The notes under the pieces: generated by a model
Database searches by the model: none
What the model was told of the DNA's origin: nothing
What the model saw: only the letters and a program-made list of their open reading frames with translations
Translations under genes and position numbers: made by a program
Source: Methylococcales bacterium
GTDB taxonomy: Bacteria > Pseudomonadota > Gammaproteobacteria > Methylococcales > Methylomonadaceae
Assembly (NCBI GenBank): GCA_026399075.1
Contig: JAPLRR010000079.1
Location: 31,580 to 95,579, forward strand
Length of the DNA: 64,000 bases
Reading direction: 5' to 3'
Part shown: in pieces, positions 46,986 to 55,502 of the stretch
Layout: each line of letters starts with the position of its first letter
Numbering within the stretch: position 1 is the first letter of the stretch

Positions 46986-47753
46986 ATGTCAAAATCTGTT
47001 TTTTTGAACACTACTTTGGGAAAACAAGTAGTGCTAACTGGCGGGGACAATGACAAAAGCATTATAGGCGCTATTGCTAGTTCTAAAGGATATTATGAGA
47101 CGCACATAATGTCAGCATTACCTGAGATAATAGCAGACGACTTCGTTTGTCTTGATGTTGGAGCGAATATTGGTGCTTTATCCTTGGCTTTCGCCGGTTT
47201 GGCGGTGAATGGGAAAGTGTTTTCAATTGAGGCTGGTAGAACCAATTTTGAGTTTCTAAAAAATAACATCCAAATCAATTATTTTAACAACGTTACTCCA
47301 ATTTATGTCGCAGTTTCTGATTATATTGGTACGGCTACGTTCAATTATGTTGAGGAAGTCGCTGGGTGTTCATTCATTTCAACTAATGGGATCGGGATGG
47401 GGGTTCAGGAAACGGTTAAAGTTACAACAATAGATGCCTTAATTCAGGAGCTTGGGCTTGATCGTCTTGACTTTATAAAAATGGATGTTGAAGGAGGTGA
47501 AAAAAAGGCTTTACTTGGTGCTATGCAAACTCTCGAGCGTTTTCGTCCAGTCTTGTTAATTGAATGGAACCCCCAAACCATAAAGAGGTTCTATGATGAA
47601 GATCCAGCTGAGTTGTTTGCTCTTCTAAGTTCTGTTTGGAGTTCCATTGTTTTACTAAGGGATAATGAAACGATAGTGATTGAAAATTATGATCATCTGT
47701 CGCAAATCACTGCCGATGGAAAGGGGTGGGAAGATCTTTTATGCAAGCCCTAG
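46986..47753 (+). CDS. FkbM-family methyltransferase
   Basis: The 255-residue SAM-dependent methyltransferase has motif I FVCLDVGANIGALSLAFA, the acidic KVFSIEAG (strand 2) and the FkbM hallmark DFIKMDVEGGEKKALLGA. These enzymes O-methylate sugars or polyketides and are common in surface-polysaccharide clusters, which fits its position at the end of the locus. TGGAGAA lies eight bases before the start. Its base composition is AT-rich like the preceding genes. Confidence 0.9.
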   Translation: MSKSVFLNTTLGKQVVLTGGDNDKSIIGAIASSKGYYETHIMSALPEIIADDFVCLDVGANIGALSLAFAGLAVNGKVFSIEAGRTNFEFLKNNIQINYFNNVTPIYVAVSDYIGTATFNYVEEVAGCSFISTNGIGMGVQETVKVTTIDALIQELGLDRLDFIKMDVEGGEKKALLGAMQTLERFRPVLLIEWNPQTIKRFYDEDPAELFALLSSVWSSIVLLRDNETIVIENYDHLSQITADGKGWEDLLCKP

Positions 47754-48408
47754 TGAATAAACAATAATTAAGCCATTTCAAAACTTATGTCTGTAGGTAA
47801 TGGGACACAGACATTTAAGCGTTTTCCATTGTAAGAGCTCTTTTTTTAATTACTTATGATGATTCTGTAGTGCGTATTTTTTCTCTGCAAATGACAAAAT
47901 AGCATGTTGAAATCTAACACCAAGCTGTGTTTTTTAGCTGGGAGTCAAGGAATATAACTAATCAAAGTGCTGTTAACAAAGAAAAAACGACATTTCAACT
48001 GCATTAATTGGGAAGCAGCATTCTCTAGAATTTGCTTGCAATGATCCTTTACAGCATAAGTTGAATCCAATGGCCTAATAGGCCGGGTTAACGCCAGCAT
48101 AACCTGACATTGCTTAATACACCTTAATCGAAGGGTAGAATTTGTTCAAAGCCTGTACGGTTTGCGAACGCAAGAAGTTCGGATTATCCTCCTAAAAGTG
48201 CAACGCCTAATCACCCATAAGTTTCGTAAAACGGTTGGGAAACTTAGCAAGGGGGAAACACCATTTCAAGTATCGTACTCTTTTGGTGAACAATGACGGC
48301 GGAGTTTTTGAATCTCTAGTGTTCAGTATAAGCCGATGTATTCTTTTTTCTAGTGGTGTTGGGCGTTGCAAGTCATCGTTCTGACCGCAACTGGGTGGAA
48401 AAATTATA
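47754..48408. other. 655-base region of no recognised content, probably decayed
   Basis: No open frame of note in either direction. It lies between the FkbM gene and a clear pseudogene remnant, and short frames are broken by many stops, so it may be the eroded front part of that gene or of an inserted element. I could not match any stretch to a family. Confidence 0.3.
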
Positions 48409-48930
48409 AGCACGGGCCAACTAGGGTGTTTGTTGTTCGGCCCTTACCTACCGTTGGAAATAGGCAGGTATCAAGTGATTTTCCATTGCGCTGTAGGGTC
48501 TAATCGTCTTGCCGGCAAGTTTCGATGTTGTCGCTGATCAATGTAAACGTGTATTTATAGGATCCGCTTTTGTAGAGCCTGATTAACACAGCTGTTTTCT
48601 AGTGCCGCCAATTTCTTTGGACGCCCCATGCACTGACCTTGAGGTTCGGGTATGGGTAACTGGCCAAACTGAATTGCAAATTTCAAGGCTTGAAATAGTC
48701 GCGTTGGAAACAGGGCAAGGGTTAGTTGATGCTGAGCCAGTCGGAGCGCTGTACAGGAAGACATTCTTCGTCAAGATGATAATTTGATTACCCAATCATC
48801 TGAAGATACCCAAACAGTCGGTCAGGAAATGATTTTGGCTGATGTTCCGACAGCCACAGGCCAGAATATAACCCTACTTACCCGAAAAGAACGTAAGCTA
48901 ATCAAAGCCAAACGAAAAAAGAAAAATTAG
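48409..48930 (+). pseudogene. Remnant of a glycan-locus protein with the same C-terminal beta domain
   Basis: Broken frames reproduce the last domain of the triple glycosyltransferase. From about 48421 the frame reads CLLFGPYLPLEIGRYQVIF (compare HLIFGPYLSLPAGRYWVRL). After a shift it reads DLEVRVWVTGQTELQISRLEI (compare DFEIRLWVAENSVLRLRRLEI). A further shift near 48765 gives a tail ending RKERKLIKAKRKKKN and a stop at 48928-48930. At least two frameshifts and one in-frame TAA (about 48582) interrupt it. The preserved protein similarity despite broken frames points to a once-functional gene of this locus. Confidence 0.75.
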
Positions 48931-49122
48931 TTATTTAGTTTAGTAGAGCCAGACTTCGCGCTGCGGCGTGAATAATATCCCAAGTATTCAAGTCCAGAAT
49001 ATAAGCCTTAAGTTCTGTTCAAATTCCCCAAATATAAATTCGTTAAGCCTGTCTTTTACTGGTAATTGACAAACCTTAATTTCCCCCGCTAATGCTAAAC
49101 AATACCGAAAATTAAAATTCTT

Positions 49123-49488
49123 ATGCAATTTGAACCCCCGATGATGGCAGGCGCTGAAGAACTTGTGATTTATCTGGTGCATTGGCTAAAGCTGATCGTC
49201 GAAGTTACGGGCGCTTTATTGATTGGCGTGGGCTTGGTGGCGGCAATAGCCACTTGGTTTCGAGGGCTACGGGTGCGTGACAAGGACGTGTTTGGTGAAA
49301 CACGGCTAACCTTGGCGCGTTATCTGGCTTTGGCGCTAGAATTGCAATTGGGTGCTGATATTTTATCCACTGCCGTGTCACCTAGCTGGGATCAGATCGG
49401 TAAATTGGCCGCCATTGCGGTGATACGCACAGCGCTTAACTTTTTTTTATTGCGTGAGTTGCGGGATGAATCGCCCTCCGATGGCTAG
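49123..49488 (+). CDS. DUF1622 family membrane protein
   Basis: The 121-residue protein has hydrophobic segments around 15-45 (VEVTGALLIGVGLVAAIATWF), 65-85 and 92-110. The stretch TRLTLARYLALALELQLGADIL and the end FFLLRELRDE are the DUF1622 signature. The family is widespread and uncharacterised. There is no obvious operon: a divergent or convergent neighbour lies on each side. Confidence 0.85.
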   Translation: MQFEPPMMAGAEELVIYLVHWLKLIVEVTGALLIGVGLVAAIATWFRGLRVRDKDVFGETRLTLARYLALALELQLGADILSTAVSPSWDQIGKLAAIAVIRTALNFFLLRELRDESPSDG

Positions 49489-49531
49489 CTGACTGACAGC
49501 GTAGGGCGATAACCATTAGCCGTGGCGCGGC

Positions 49532-50173
49532 TTATTTATTGGCTAATTTGTGCCTGAGGAATTCAACAACAGCGGGTAAAATGGAAACGACCACAATCCC
49601 CAAAATGACTAGGGTAAAGTTGTGTTTGACTATTGGGATATTGCCAAATAGATAGCCACCAAACAGGCAAATGGCAATCCAGGACACACCGCCTATCACA
49701 TTGTAATGCAGGAATTTTTTATAGCCCATGTCGCCGATGCCCGCCACAAACGGGGCAAATGTGCGGATAATGGGGATAAATCGGGCAATGATGATGGTTT
49801 TGGCACCATACTTTTCATAAAACGCATGGGTGCGGTCTACATGTTGCTTGTTCAAGAAGCGGTTATGTTCTTGTTTGGCTATTTTAGGGCCAAAAAAACG
49901 GCCAATTTCATAATTGGTGGAATCGCCTAATATTGCCGCCACACTTAATGATGCAAACAACAGCCCAACATTCATATCACCTTTGGCAGCAAATGCCCCA
50001 GCGGCAAACAACAAGGAATCGCCAGGTAAAAACGGTAGCACCACCAAGCCGGTTTCACAAAAAATAATGACAAACAATAAAATATAAGTGGCTTGGCCAT
50101 AGTCTTGGATGATGGTGCTGAGGTATTTGTCCAGATGCAAAAAAATATCAATAAACTGGGTAATGTGTTCCAT
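49532..50173 (-). CDS. DedA-family membrane protein
   Basis: The 213-residue polytopic membrane protein has the DedA/SNARE-associated signature: ETGLVVLPFLPGDSLLFAAGAFAA, then GDSTNYEIGRFFG and ARFIPIIRTFAPFVAGIGDM, with the conserved Arg pair. DedA proteins support undecaprenyl-phosphate or lipid flipping and proton-motive-force homeostasis. It lies 54 bases downstream of exbD on the same strand, possibly on the same transcript. Confidence 0.92.
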   Translation of the reverse strand: MEHITQFIDIFLHLDKYLSTIIQDYGQATYILLFVIIFCETGLVVLPFLPGDSLLFAAGAFAAKGDMNVGLLFASLSVAAILGDSTNYEIGRFFGPKIAKQEHNRFLNKQHVDRTHAFYEKYGAKTIIIARFIPIIRTFAPFVAGIGDMGYKKFLHYNVIGGVSWIAICLFGGYLFGNIPIVKHNFTLVILGIVVVSILPAVVEFLRHKLANK

Positions 50174-50227
50174 GTTGGTTCCTGTCGAAGTTTTGCCTGA
50201 TTGGCTGGATTTACTAAGCTTGCAGAC

Positions 50228-50638
50228 CTACTCTTCCAAGGTCACGAACGCTAATTTAGAGATGCCCGCATGTTGGACTGTTGCCATCACTTCGGCAAGT
50301 TTGGCATAGACCACGGCTTTGTCGACGTATAAATGCACACCGCAGTCTGGATTTTTCACCAATTCGGCTTTTAAGCTGGCTTCCAGCGCCAACAAGTTTG
50401 GGATGGGGGTTTTATTCAGGGTTATTACACCTTGGGCATCGACCCCAAGTTGCAAGGGTTGGGCATTAACATCGGCTGTCGTTTCTACGGTCTTAGGGAG
50501 TTTGACATGAACCGATTGGGTCAATAAAGGCGCAGTGACCAGCAGGATGATCACCAGCACCAACATCACGTCCACTAAGGGCGTGACGTTAATTTCACTC
50601 ATCGCTGTTTCGTCTTCAGATTGGGGTTTAAACGCCAT
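50228..50638 (-). CDS. exbD: Biopolymer transport protein ExbD
   Basis: The 136-residue protein has one N-terminal membrane helix preceded by INVTPLVDVMLVLVIILLV, in which the Asp of LVDVMLVL is the proton-path residue. The periplasmic domain follows. It pairs with ExbB to energise TonB. It starts three bases after exbB ends, so tonB-exbB-exbD are read in that order on the minus strand. Confidence 0.94.
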   Translation of the reverse strand: MAFKPQSEDETAMSEINVTPLVDVMLVLVIILLVTAPLLTQSVHVKLPKTVETTADVNAQPLQLGVDAQGVITLNKTPIPNLLALEASLKAELVKNPDCGVHLYVDKAVVYAKLAEVMATVQHAGISKLAFVTLEE

Positions 50639-50641
50639 GGC

Positions 50642-51304
50642 TTATACCTGCCCAGACTTGGCGGCTATGGCGACGGATAAGAAGCTGGTGACAAAGTTTT
50701 CCAAGCCTATCCGCTGTGATTTCAAACGCCGTAAAAAAAAGTTGTAGGCCAAAACCGCAGGCACGGCCACGGCGATACCAATGGCGGTGGCGACGAGGGC
50801 ATCGCCGATGGGCCCTGCGACAACATCCAAACTGGTTGAGCCACTTTCAGTAATATCGTGCATGGCTTCCATAATGCCCAAAACAGTGCCAAACAACCCA
50901 ACAAAAGGGGCGGTACTGCCGATACTTGCCAACACCGTTAAGCCGCTTTCCAGATGGTGTTGTTCTTCTTGCACAACCACACGCATGGATTGCTCCAAAA
51001 GCTCTGTCGAATCGCCGTAATGTTTTAGCATAGTGCCAGCTGACTTCTCATGGGCTTCAAGCCAGGACAAGCCTTCATGGGCTAGCCGCGCTTGTGGGCC
51101 TTGCGCCACATCGGGTGCCAAAGTTTTGATTTGCTGTAAGTCGGTTAACTGCCAAAAAACGTCTTCAAAACGCTTGTTGCAACGATTATTGTTAGCAAAT
51201 TGCCAAATTTTAAAAAAGATTAAAGTCCACGTTGTGGCTGAAAAAACCAACAAGGTATAGAGCGTGGCATTAATGATCAAATCAGGGGAAATATAAGTGG
51301 GCAT
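50642..51304 (-). CDS. exbB: Biopolymer transport protein ExbB (MotA/TolQ/ExbB family)
   Basis: The 220-residue protein has an N-terminal helix (ATLYTLLVFSATTWTLIFFKIW), a large cytoplasmic loop and two further helices. These include TVLASIGSTAPFVGLFGTVLGIMEAM and GIAVAVPAVLAYNFFLRR, the family hallmarks. With ExbD it forms the proton channel that drives TonB. It lies 27 bases after tonB. Confidence 0.94.
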   Translation of the reverse strand: MPTYISPDLIINATLYTLLVFSATTWTLIFFKIWQFANNNRCNKRFEDVFWQLTDLQQIKTLAPDVAQGPQARLAHEGLSWLEAHEKSAGTMLKHYGDSTELLEQSMRVVVQEEQHHLESGLTVLASIGSTAPFVGLFGTVLGIMEAMHDITESGSTSLDVVAGPIGDALVATAIGIAVAVPAVLAYNFFLRRLKSQRIGLENFVTSFLSVAIAAKSGQV

Positions 51305-51331
51305 TCAGTAATGGTCCTTAGTCTAGTAAGT

Positions 51332-52171
51332 TTATTGGATAGGGAGTTTAAAGCCGATTTTTTGCACTGCTTTTTGGGCGACGGCGACACCGTTGACGGT
51401 TTTTTCCTTAAATTTCCATTTGGCAATGGCCGCCAAAGCCGCCTCGTTAAAAATCGCTTCCGGTTCTGAACCAACAACAACGGCATTGTCAACCGAACCG
51501 TCCGGGCGGATGGTAAATTCCACTTTCACCCAACCTTCAATGCGTCTGCTCAACGCGCGGGCAGGATATTTGGGTGGCACCCGCACTAAAGCCACGACAC
51601 CGGAAACCACAGATTTGCTATTGTCTTGGCCATGCCCGCTTGTCGTAGCCGCTGTTGCCCGTCCTCGGGTACTGGCATTTGCGGTAGCGGATGCCGCTGA
51701 AGTCGGTTTTGCGCTGATTGAGGGAGTGGGCACAAAAACGGGCCTAGGCGCAATAACGGCTGGTATCGGTATTTCTTCTTTGCTGGGTGCCTGGATCGGG
51801 GCCACTTTTTTTACCACGGCAGGTTTTTTTACCTCTGCGGGTTTTATGATCGGTATAGGCGGCTTTACCACGGGTTTGGGCTTGACCGGACTTTTTTTAA
51901 TAGGCGTGGGTTTGGGCGGTGGCGGTGGTTCTTTTACGACTTGCTGGACTACTTTAACAATTGGCTCTGGCTTAGGCAGCATCACAACTTCCATAACCAC
52001 AGGCGGTTTGGTATGCGTCCTGATGGGGGCGTTTAACATATAGACACTCAACAGCACATGCAAGGCCACCACGAGCACCGATAGCAAGCAGGCCATCAGC
52101 CGTGATTTTTTCTGATACCCTAACGGGTTAAACGCCGGGTAATTGCATTCAATTGTGTTTGACGAAGACAT
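51332..52171 (-). CDS. tonB: TonB energy transducer
   Basis: The 279-residue protein has one membrane helix (about 27-47, MACLLSVLVVALHVLLSVYML). A long Pro/Lys periplasmic spacer follows (EPPPPPKPTPIKKSPVKPKP). The C-terminal TonB domain (about 190-279) has YPARALSRRIEGWVKVEF and AAIAKWKFKEK. It passes energy to outer-membrane receptors for siderophores, cobalamin or metals; no receptor gene is in the window. It is first gene of the tonB-exbB-exbD operon. Confidence 0.93.
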   Translation of the reverse strand: MSSSNTIECNYPAFNPLGYQKKSRLMACLLSVLVVALHVLLSVYMLNAPIRTHTKPPVVMEVVMLPKPEPIVKVVQQVVKEPPPPPKPTPIKKSPVKPKPVVKPPIPIIKPAEVKKPAVVKKVAPIQAPSKEEIPIPAVIAPRPVFVPTPSISAKPTSAASATANASTRGRATAATTSGHGQDNSKSVVSGVVALVRVPPKYPARALSRRIEGWVKVEFTIRPDGSVDNAVVVGSEPEAIFNEAALAAIAKWKFKEKTVNGVAVAQKAVQKIGFKLPIQ

Positions 52172-52594
52172 GGAAACGATTACAGTTTAATGGGGCTTTC
52201 AGCGTATGATCGGCAAATCATAAATAAGGGCTTATGGGTAAATTCTGGCCTTTATTATAAGAAGGTTAATTTCTAAGCTGCCAAGGCCTAAGCTAATGAT
52301 TAAATTTTGGACTGGGCATAAGCCAGCAAAGCTTATAATGATACCTTATTTTGCTGATGATTTTGCTAAAAACTATTACATCACTACATCCCAATCCCAT
52401 TAACCCAGGTTAAACGCCAATGCTTCCAAAGATTTATAGGAGCCGAAGCTGGTAAAGCGACATTTGAAATACCCTCACCCTAACCCTCTCCCAAAGGGAG
52501 AGGGAATCTTGTGTCGCCTTACCAACTTCGTACTCTATATCGCTTTGCTTGCTTCCATTCTTTAATTCAGCAGCCACTTTGAGGGCTAAATTTA
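52172..52594. other. Intergenic region with a dispersed palindromic repeat
   Basis: About 420 bases lie between divergent tonB and the cupin gene. The only recognised element is the hairpin CCCTCTCCC AAA GGGAGAGGG at 52484-52504, embedded in an ACCCTCACCCTAACCCTCTCCC context. The same core occurs at about 63795 and, in part, at about 60582. Confidence 0.45.
52484..52504. repeat. CCCTCTCCC/GGGAGAGGG palindromic repeat
   Basis: A perfect 9-bp inverted repeat with a 3-base loop. Related copies lie at 63795-63815 and 63860-63870 (half), so this is a dispersed repeat family of the genome. Confidence 0.7.
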
Positions 52595-52966
52595 ATGCAA
52601 ACCCAAATTCTAAAAAACCACGAAGCCGATGAATATTATTTTGATGAAGGCTGCTTTATCTGGGAGCTGTCAAATTCCCCAAACGACCCTGAATTGTCTA
52701 TTGCCAGGGCGCGTGTACTACCGGGAATGCGCACTAAGCTGCACCGCTTAAGCGGCGTGACAGAACGATACGTGATAATTTCAGGCACCGGTTACGTCGA
52801 AATTGGCGGCGCAGCGCCACAAGTTGTAGGGCCTGGGGATGTTGTCATCATTCCGCCATCCAGCACCCAAACCATCACCAATACTGGGACGGAAGACCTG
52901 GTGTTTTTTGCCCTTTGCACCCCGAGTTTTACGTTAAGCGCCTATGAGGATTTGTCTGCTGGGTAG
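52595..52966 (+). CDS. Cupin-domain protein
   Basis: The 123-residue single-cupin protein has motif 1 around LPGMRTKLHRLSGVTERYVIISGTGYVEIG, in which a His and a Glu are in metal-ligand positions. Motif 2 is PGDVVIIPPSSTQTITNTG, which has no His at the usual last-ligand site, so metal binding may be altered. Function is unknown. It is monocistronic, upstream of the oxidase operon. Confidence 0.82.
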   Translation: MQTQILKNHEADEYYFDEGCFIWELSNSPNDPELSIARARVLPGMRTKLHRLSGVTERYVIISGTGYVEIGGAAPQVVGPGDVVIIPPSSTQTITNTGTEDLVFFALCTPSFTLSAYEDLSAG

Positions 52967-53082
52967 CGCCCAAACCCCGGTCGCAGTGATTTATTGTTGC
53001 CGCTAAGCCAATCCAGATATCAACCCCCCAAAAAAGAATGCAAATAACACGTTAATCCTTATACCAAAATAGCCATACAAGT

Positions 53083-53088
53083 TATAAT
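53083..53088 (+). promoter_or_regulatory. Candidate -10 box of the ba3 oxidase operon
   Basis: TATAAT lies 39 bases before the first oxidase gene. The -35 candidate (TTATAC at 53059-53064, spacer 18) is weak. Identification rests on the consensus and position only. Confidence 0.35.
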
Positions 53089-53126
53089 GTTATCGTTTTA
53101 AAAAATTATAACTATGAGATACTACA

Positions 53127-53270
53127 ATGGAAAAGATAACTGAAGAAGATCGTAAACGCATACTCGAAAGCCCGCCTATTGGCACTTTTTCACTGATGTC
53201 AGCTGTTATCGGGGGAATGGTGGTCGCATGGCTGTTTCTTTATTACGGCGTATTTTTGCCTAGGGGCTAG
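53127..53270 (+). CDS. Small subunit of ba3-type cytochrome c oxidase (subunit IIa-like)
   Basis: This 47-residue frame begins MEKITEEDRKRILESPPIGT and has one membrane helix (FSLMSAVIGGMVVAWLFLYYGVFLP). A single-helix peptide just before subunits II and I is the hallmark of B-family (ba3) oxidases, where subunit IIa replaces the first helix of a normal subunit II. It ends nine bases before the subunit II gene. It is short enough to be missed by routine gene calling. Confidence 0.75.
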   Translation: MEKITEEDRKRILESPPIGTFSLMSAVIGGMVVAWLFLYYGVFLPRG

Positions 53271-53279
53271 GGGGGTAGC

Positions 53280-53882
53280 ATGCAAACAGAACCAACTAAA
53301 CCGACCTATGAGCAATGTGTGCGTAATTTTTTCGCACAATTGCAGGCCATTCATGTTGACCACCTGGAACAACGGTGGATCACCATCTCCTTGCTGGTGA
53401 TTGGCTTGTTCGTTGGCATTATGACGCTTGATGCCTTGTTTGATGGCATCAATCCGCCCAGTAAAGTCGAAACCATCGACTCAGCCAAGCTGCATTTAAG
53501 CAAAGAATTTGCCGAAGACAATTTGGGTGTGCAAGTTGATGACAAAGGCAATGTTGTGGTCAGAATGGTGGCCGGACGCTATTCCTTTTTCCCTAAACAT
53601 ATCGATGTGCCAGCGGAAACGCCTATCACGTTACGTTGGGTTAGCTCTGATGTGTTGCACGGTGTGCACATCCCGATGACCAATATGAGCACCATGATTG
53701 TGCCGGGCTATGTGGCGGAAATCACCACCACTTTCCCAAAACCTGGTGAATATCCGGTGTTGTGCAATGAATATTGCGGCTTGGGCCATAACCACATGTG
53801 GAGCAATATTTCCGTCATCGCCAAAGAAGACTGGAAAGCTCCGGTAAAGTCGGCTGTTAAAGGAGGATCAAACAATGAATGA
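53280..53882 (+). CDS. cbaB: ba3-type cytochrome c oxidase subunit II
   Basis: The 200-residue protein has one membrane helix (about 35-55) and a periplasmic cupredoxin domain. The dinuclear CuA site is complete: the His of VLHGVHIPM, and C-N-E-Y-C-G-L-G-H-N-H-M with both Cys, the His and the Met. It accepts electrons from cytochrome c. The start overlaps nothing upstream, and its last eight bases overlap the subunit I gene. Confidence 0.93.
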   Translation: MQTEPTKPTYEQCVRNFFAQLQAIHVDHLEQRWITISLLVIGLFVGIMTLDALFDGINPPSKVETIDSAKLHLSKEFAEDNLGVQVDDKGNVVVRMVAGRYSFFPKHIDVPAETPITLRWVSSDVLHGVHIPMTNMSTMIVPGYVAEITTTFPKPGEYPVLCNEYCGLGHNHMWSNISVIAKEDWKAPVKSAVKGGSNNE

Positions 53883-55500
53883 TGCAGCAACCAGAAAACT
53901 GGTCTTAAGCCATCTGTGGGTGGCATTTATTGCCTTTGCCGTGGCCTGTTTACAAGGTGAGTACCAAGTCTTGGAGCGCAGCGGCTTTATTTCGGCATTG
54001 GACTCGCCTAGCGTGTATTTTGCCTCGGTCAGCACCCACGGGGTGTTGATGGCGTTTGTACTGACCACCTTTTTTATCATGGGCTTTGGTTACACCATTG
54101 CCACCAGCACCTTAAAACAACCCATCTGGAACAAACCGCTGGCTTGGGTTGGCTTCTGGTTGGCCTTGGTGGGTGTGGTGTTGGCAGCAATTCCTTTGCT
54201 GACAGGCAAGGCATCGGTGTTGTACACCTTTTATCCACCTATTGTTGCCCATGCCGCTTTTTATATCGGCGCTACTTTACTGGTAGTTGGCTCTTGGGTT
54301 TGGTGCGTCATTATGTTGGTGATGTTTACCCAATGGAAAAAAGCCAACAGCGGCCAACCTGTGCCTTTAGCGATGTTTGCCACGGTCATGAACGCCATGT
54401 TATGGCTATGGACTAGCGCGGGCGTTGCCGTTGAAGTGCTGTTCCAATTAATCCCTTTTGCTTTGGGCTGGATAGACACCATAGACCCTGGTTTAGCAAG
54501 AACCTTATTTGCGTGGACCTTGCATCCTATCGTCTATTTTTGGCTGATTCCTGCCTACACGGCATTTTATGTATTTGTGCCTAAGCAAGCGGGCGGCTTT
54601 TTGTTCAGTGACGAAATGGCGCGTTTGGCATTTATTGTCTTGGCGGTTTTCGCCTTGCCGATTGGGTTTCACCACTTGTACATGGATCCAGAGCAAGCCA
54701 AAGGCTGGAAATTGCTCCATGCCATCGGCACTTTTGTGGTGGCCTTACCAACTTTGGTCACGGGCTTTACGGTGATCGCTTCTTTAGAAATCGCTGGCCG
54801 TTTGCGCGGCGGTAAAGGCTTGTTTGGCTGGATAGGTAGTTTGCCTTGGACTAACACCATGGTGTTGTCAGTCATCTTGTCATTGCTGATGCTGATTTTT
54901 GGCGGCTTTGGCGGTATCGTCAACGCCAGTTATGCCATGAACGCCATGGTACATAACACCGCTTGGGTACCTGGCCATTTCCACCTGATTTTTGCCGGCA
55001 CCACCGTCATCATGTATTTCGCCATTGCCTATTACCTGTGGCCGATGCTGGTTAAAAAACCGTTGTTTTCCAAGCAAATGGCATTAGTGCAATTGTGGAC
55101 ATGGTTTATCGGCATGAGCATCCTGACCACGCCTTGGCATGTACTGGGTTTGTTAGGCCAACCGCGCCGGATTTCCACCGTGGTTTACAATAACTTGCTG
55201 ACCTTGGCTTGGAAACCCTATGAGTTCATGATGATCTTTGGTGGCTTAATCCTGTTGGCTTCAGCGTTTTTGTTCGTCTACATCTTGGCAAAAACCCAGC
55301 TAAACCCTACTGCCGAAGTCTGTGAAGCAGAAATTGAATACGCCGAACCTATCCACGCGGTGGCTTCCTTGCCTGAATGGTTAAATGGCATATCACTTTG
55401 GAATAAAGTGATAGCTGTGCTAATGGCCATCAGTTTTGGCTATCCTATCTTACAGTTCTTCTTTATGGACTCTTACGGTTCATCGCCATGGGGATTTTAA
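53875..55500 (+). CDS. cbaA: ba3-type cytochrome c oxidase subunit I
   Basis: The 541-residue haem-copper oxidase subunit has about 13 helices. The low-spin haem His lies in STHGVLMAFV. The CuB/Tyr element is WTLHPIVYFWLIPAY, further CuB ligands are in PIGFHHLYMD, and the high-spin haem region is WVPGHFHLIFAG. It lacks the D-channel motif of A-type enzymes and matches the B family, which has high oxygen affinity and reduced proton pumping. It works as terminal oxidase with the two subunits upstream; the cytochrome c gene downstream is the likely electron donor. Confidence 0.94.
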   Translation: MNDAATRKLVLSHLWVAFIAFAVACLQGEYQVLERSGFISALDSPSVYFASVSTHGVLMAFVLTTFFIMGFGYTIATSTLKQPIWNKPLAWVGFWLALVGVVLAAIPLLTGKASVLYTFYPPIVAHAAFYIGATLLVVGSWVWCVIMLVMFTQWKKANSGQPVPLAMFATVMNAMLWLWTSAGVAVEVLFQLIPFALGWIDTIDPGLARTLFAWTLHPIVYFWLIPAYTAFYVFVPKQAGGFLFSDEMARLAFIVLAVFALPIGFHHLYMDPEQAKGWKLLHAIGTFVVALPTLVTGFTVIASLEIAGRLRGGKGLFGWIGSLPWTNTMVLSVILSLLMLIFGGFGGIVNASYAMNAMVHNTAWVPGHFHLIFAGTTVIMYFAIAYYLWPMLVKKPLFSKQMALVQLWTWFIGMSILTTPWHVLGLLGQPRRISTVVYNNLLTLAWKPYEFMMIFGGLILLASAFLFVYILAKTQLNPTAEVCEAEIEYAEPIHAVASLPEWLNGISLWNKVIAVLMAISFGYPILQFFFMDSYGSSPWGF

Positions 55501-55502
55501 AC

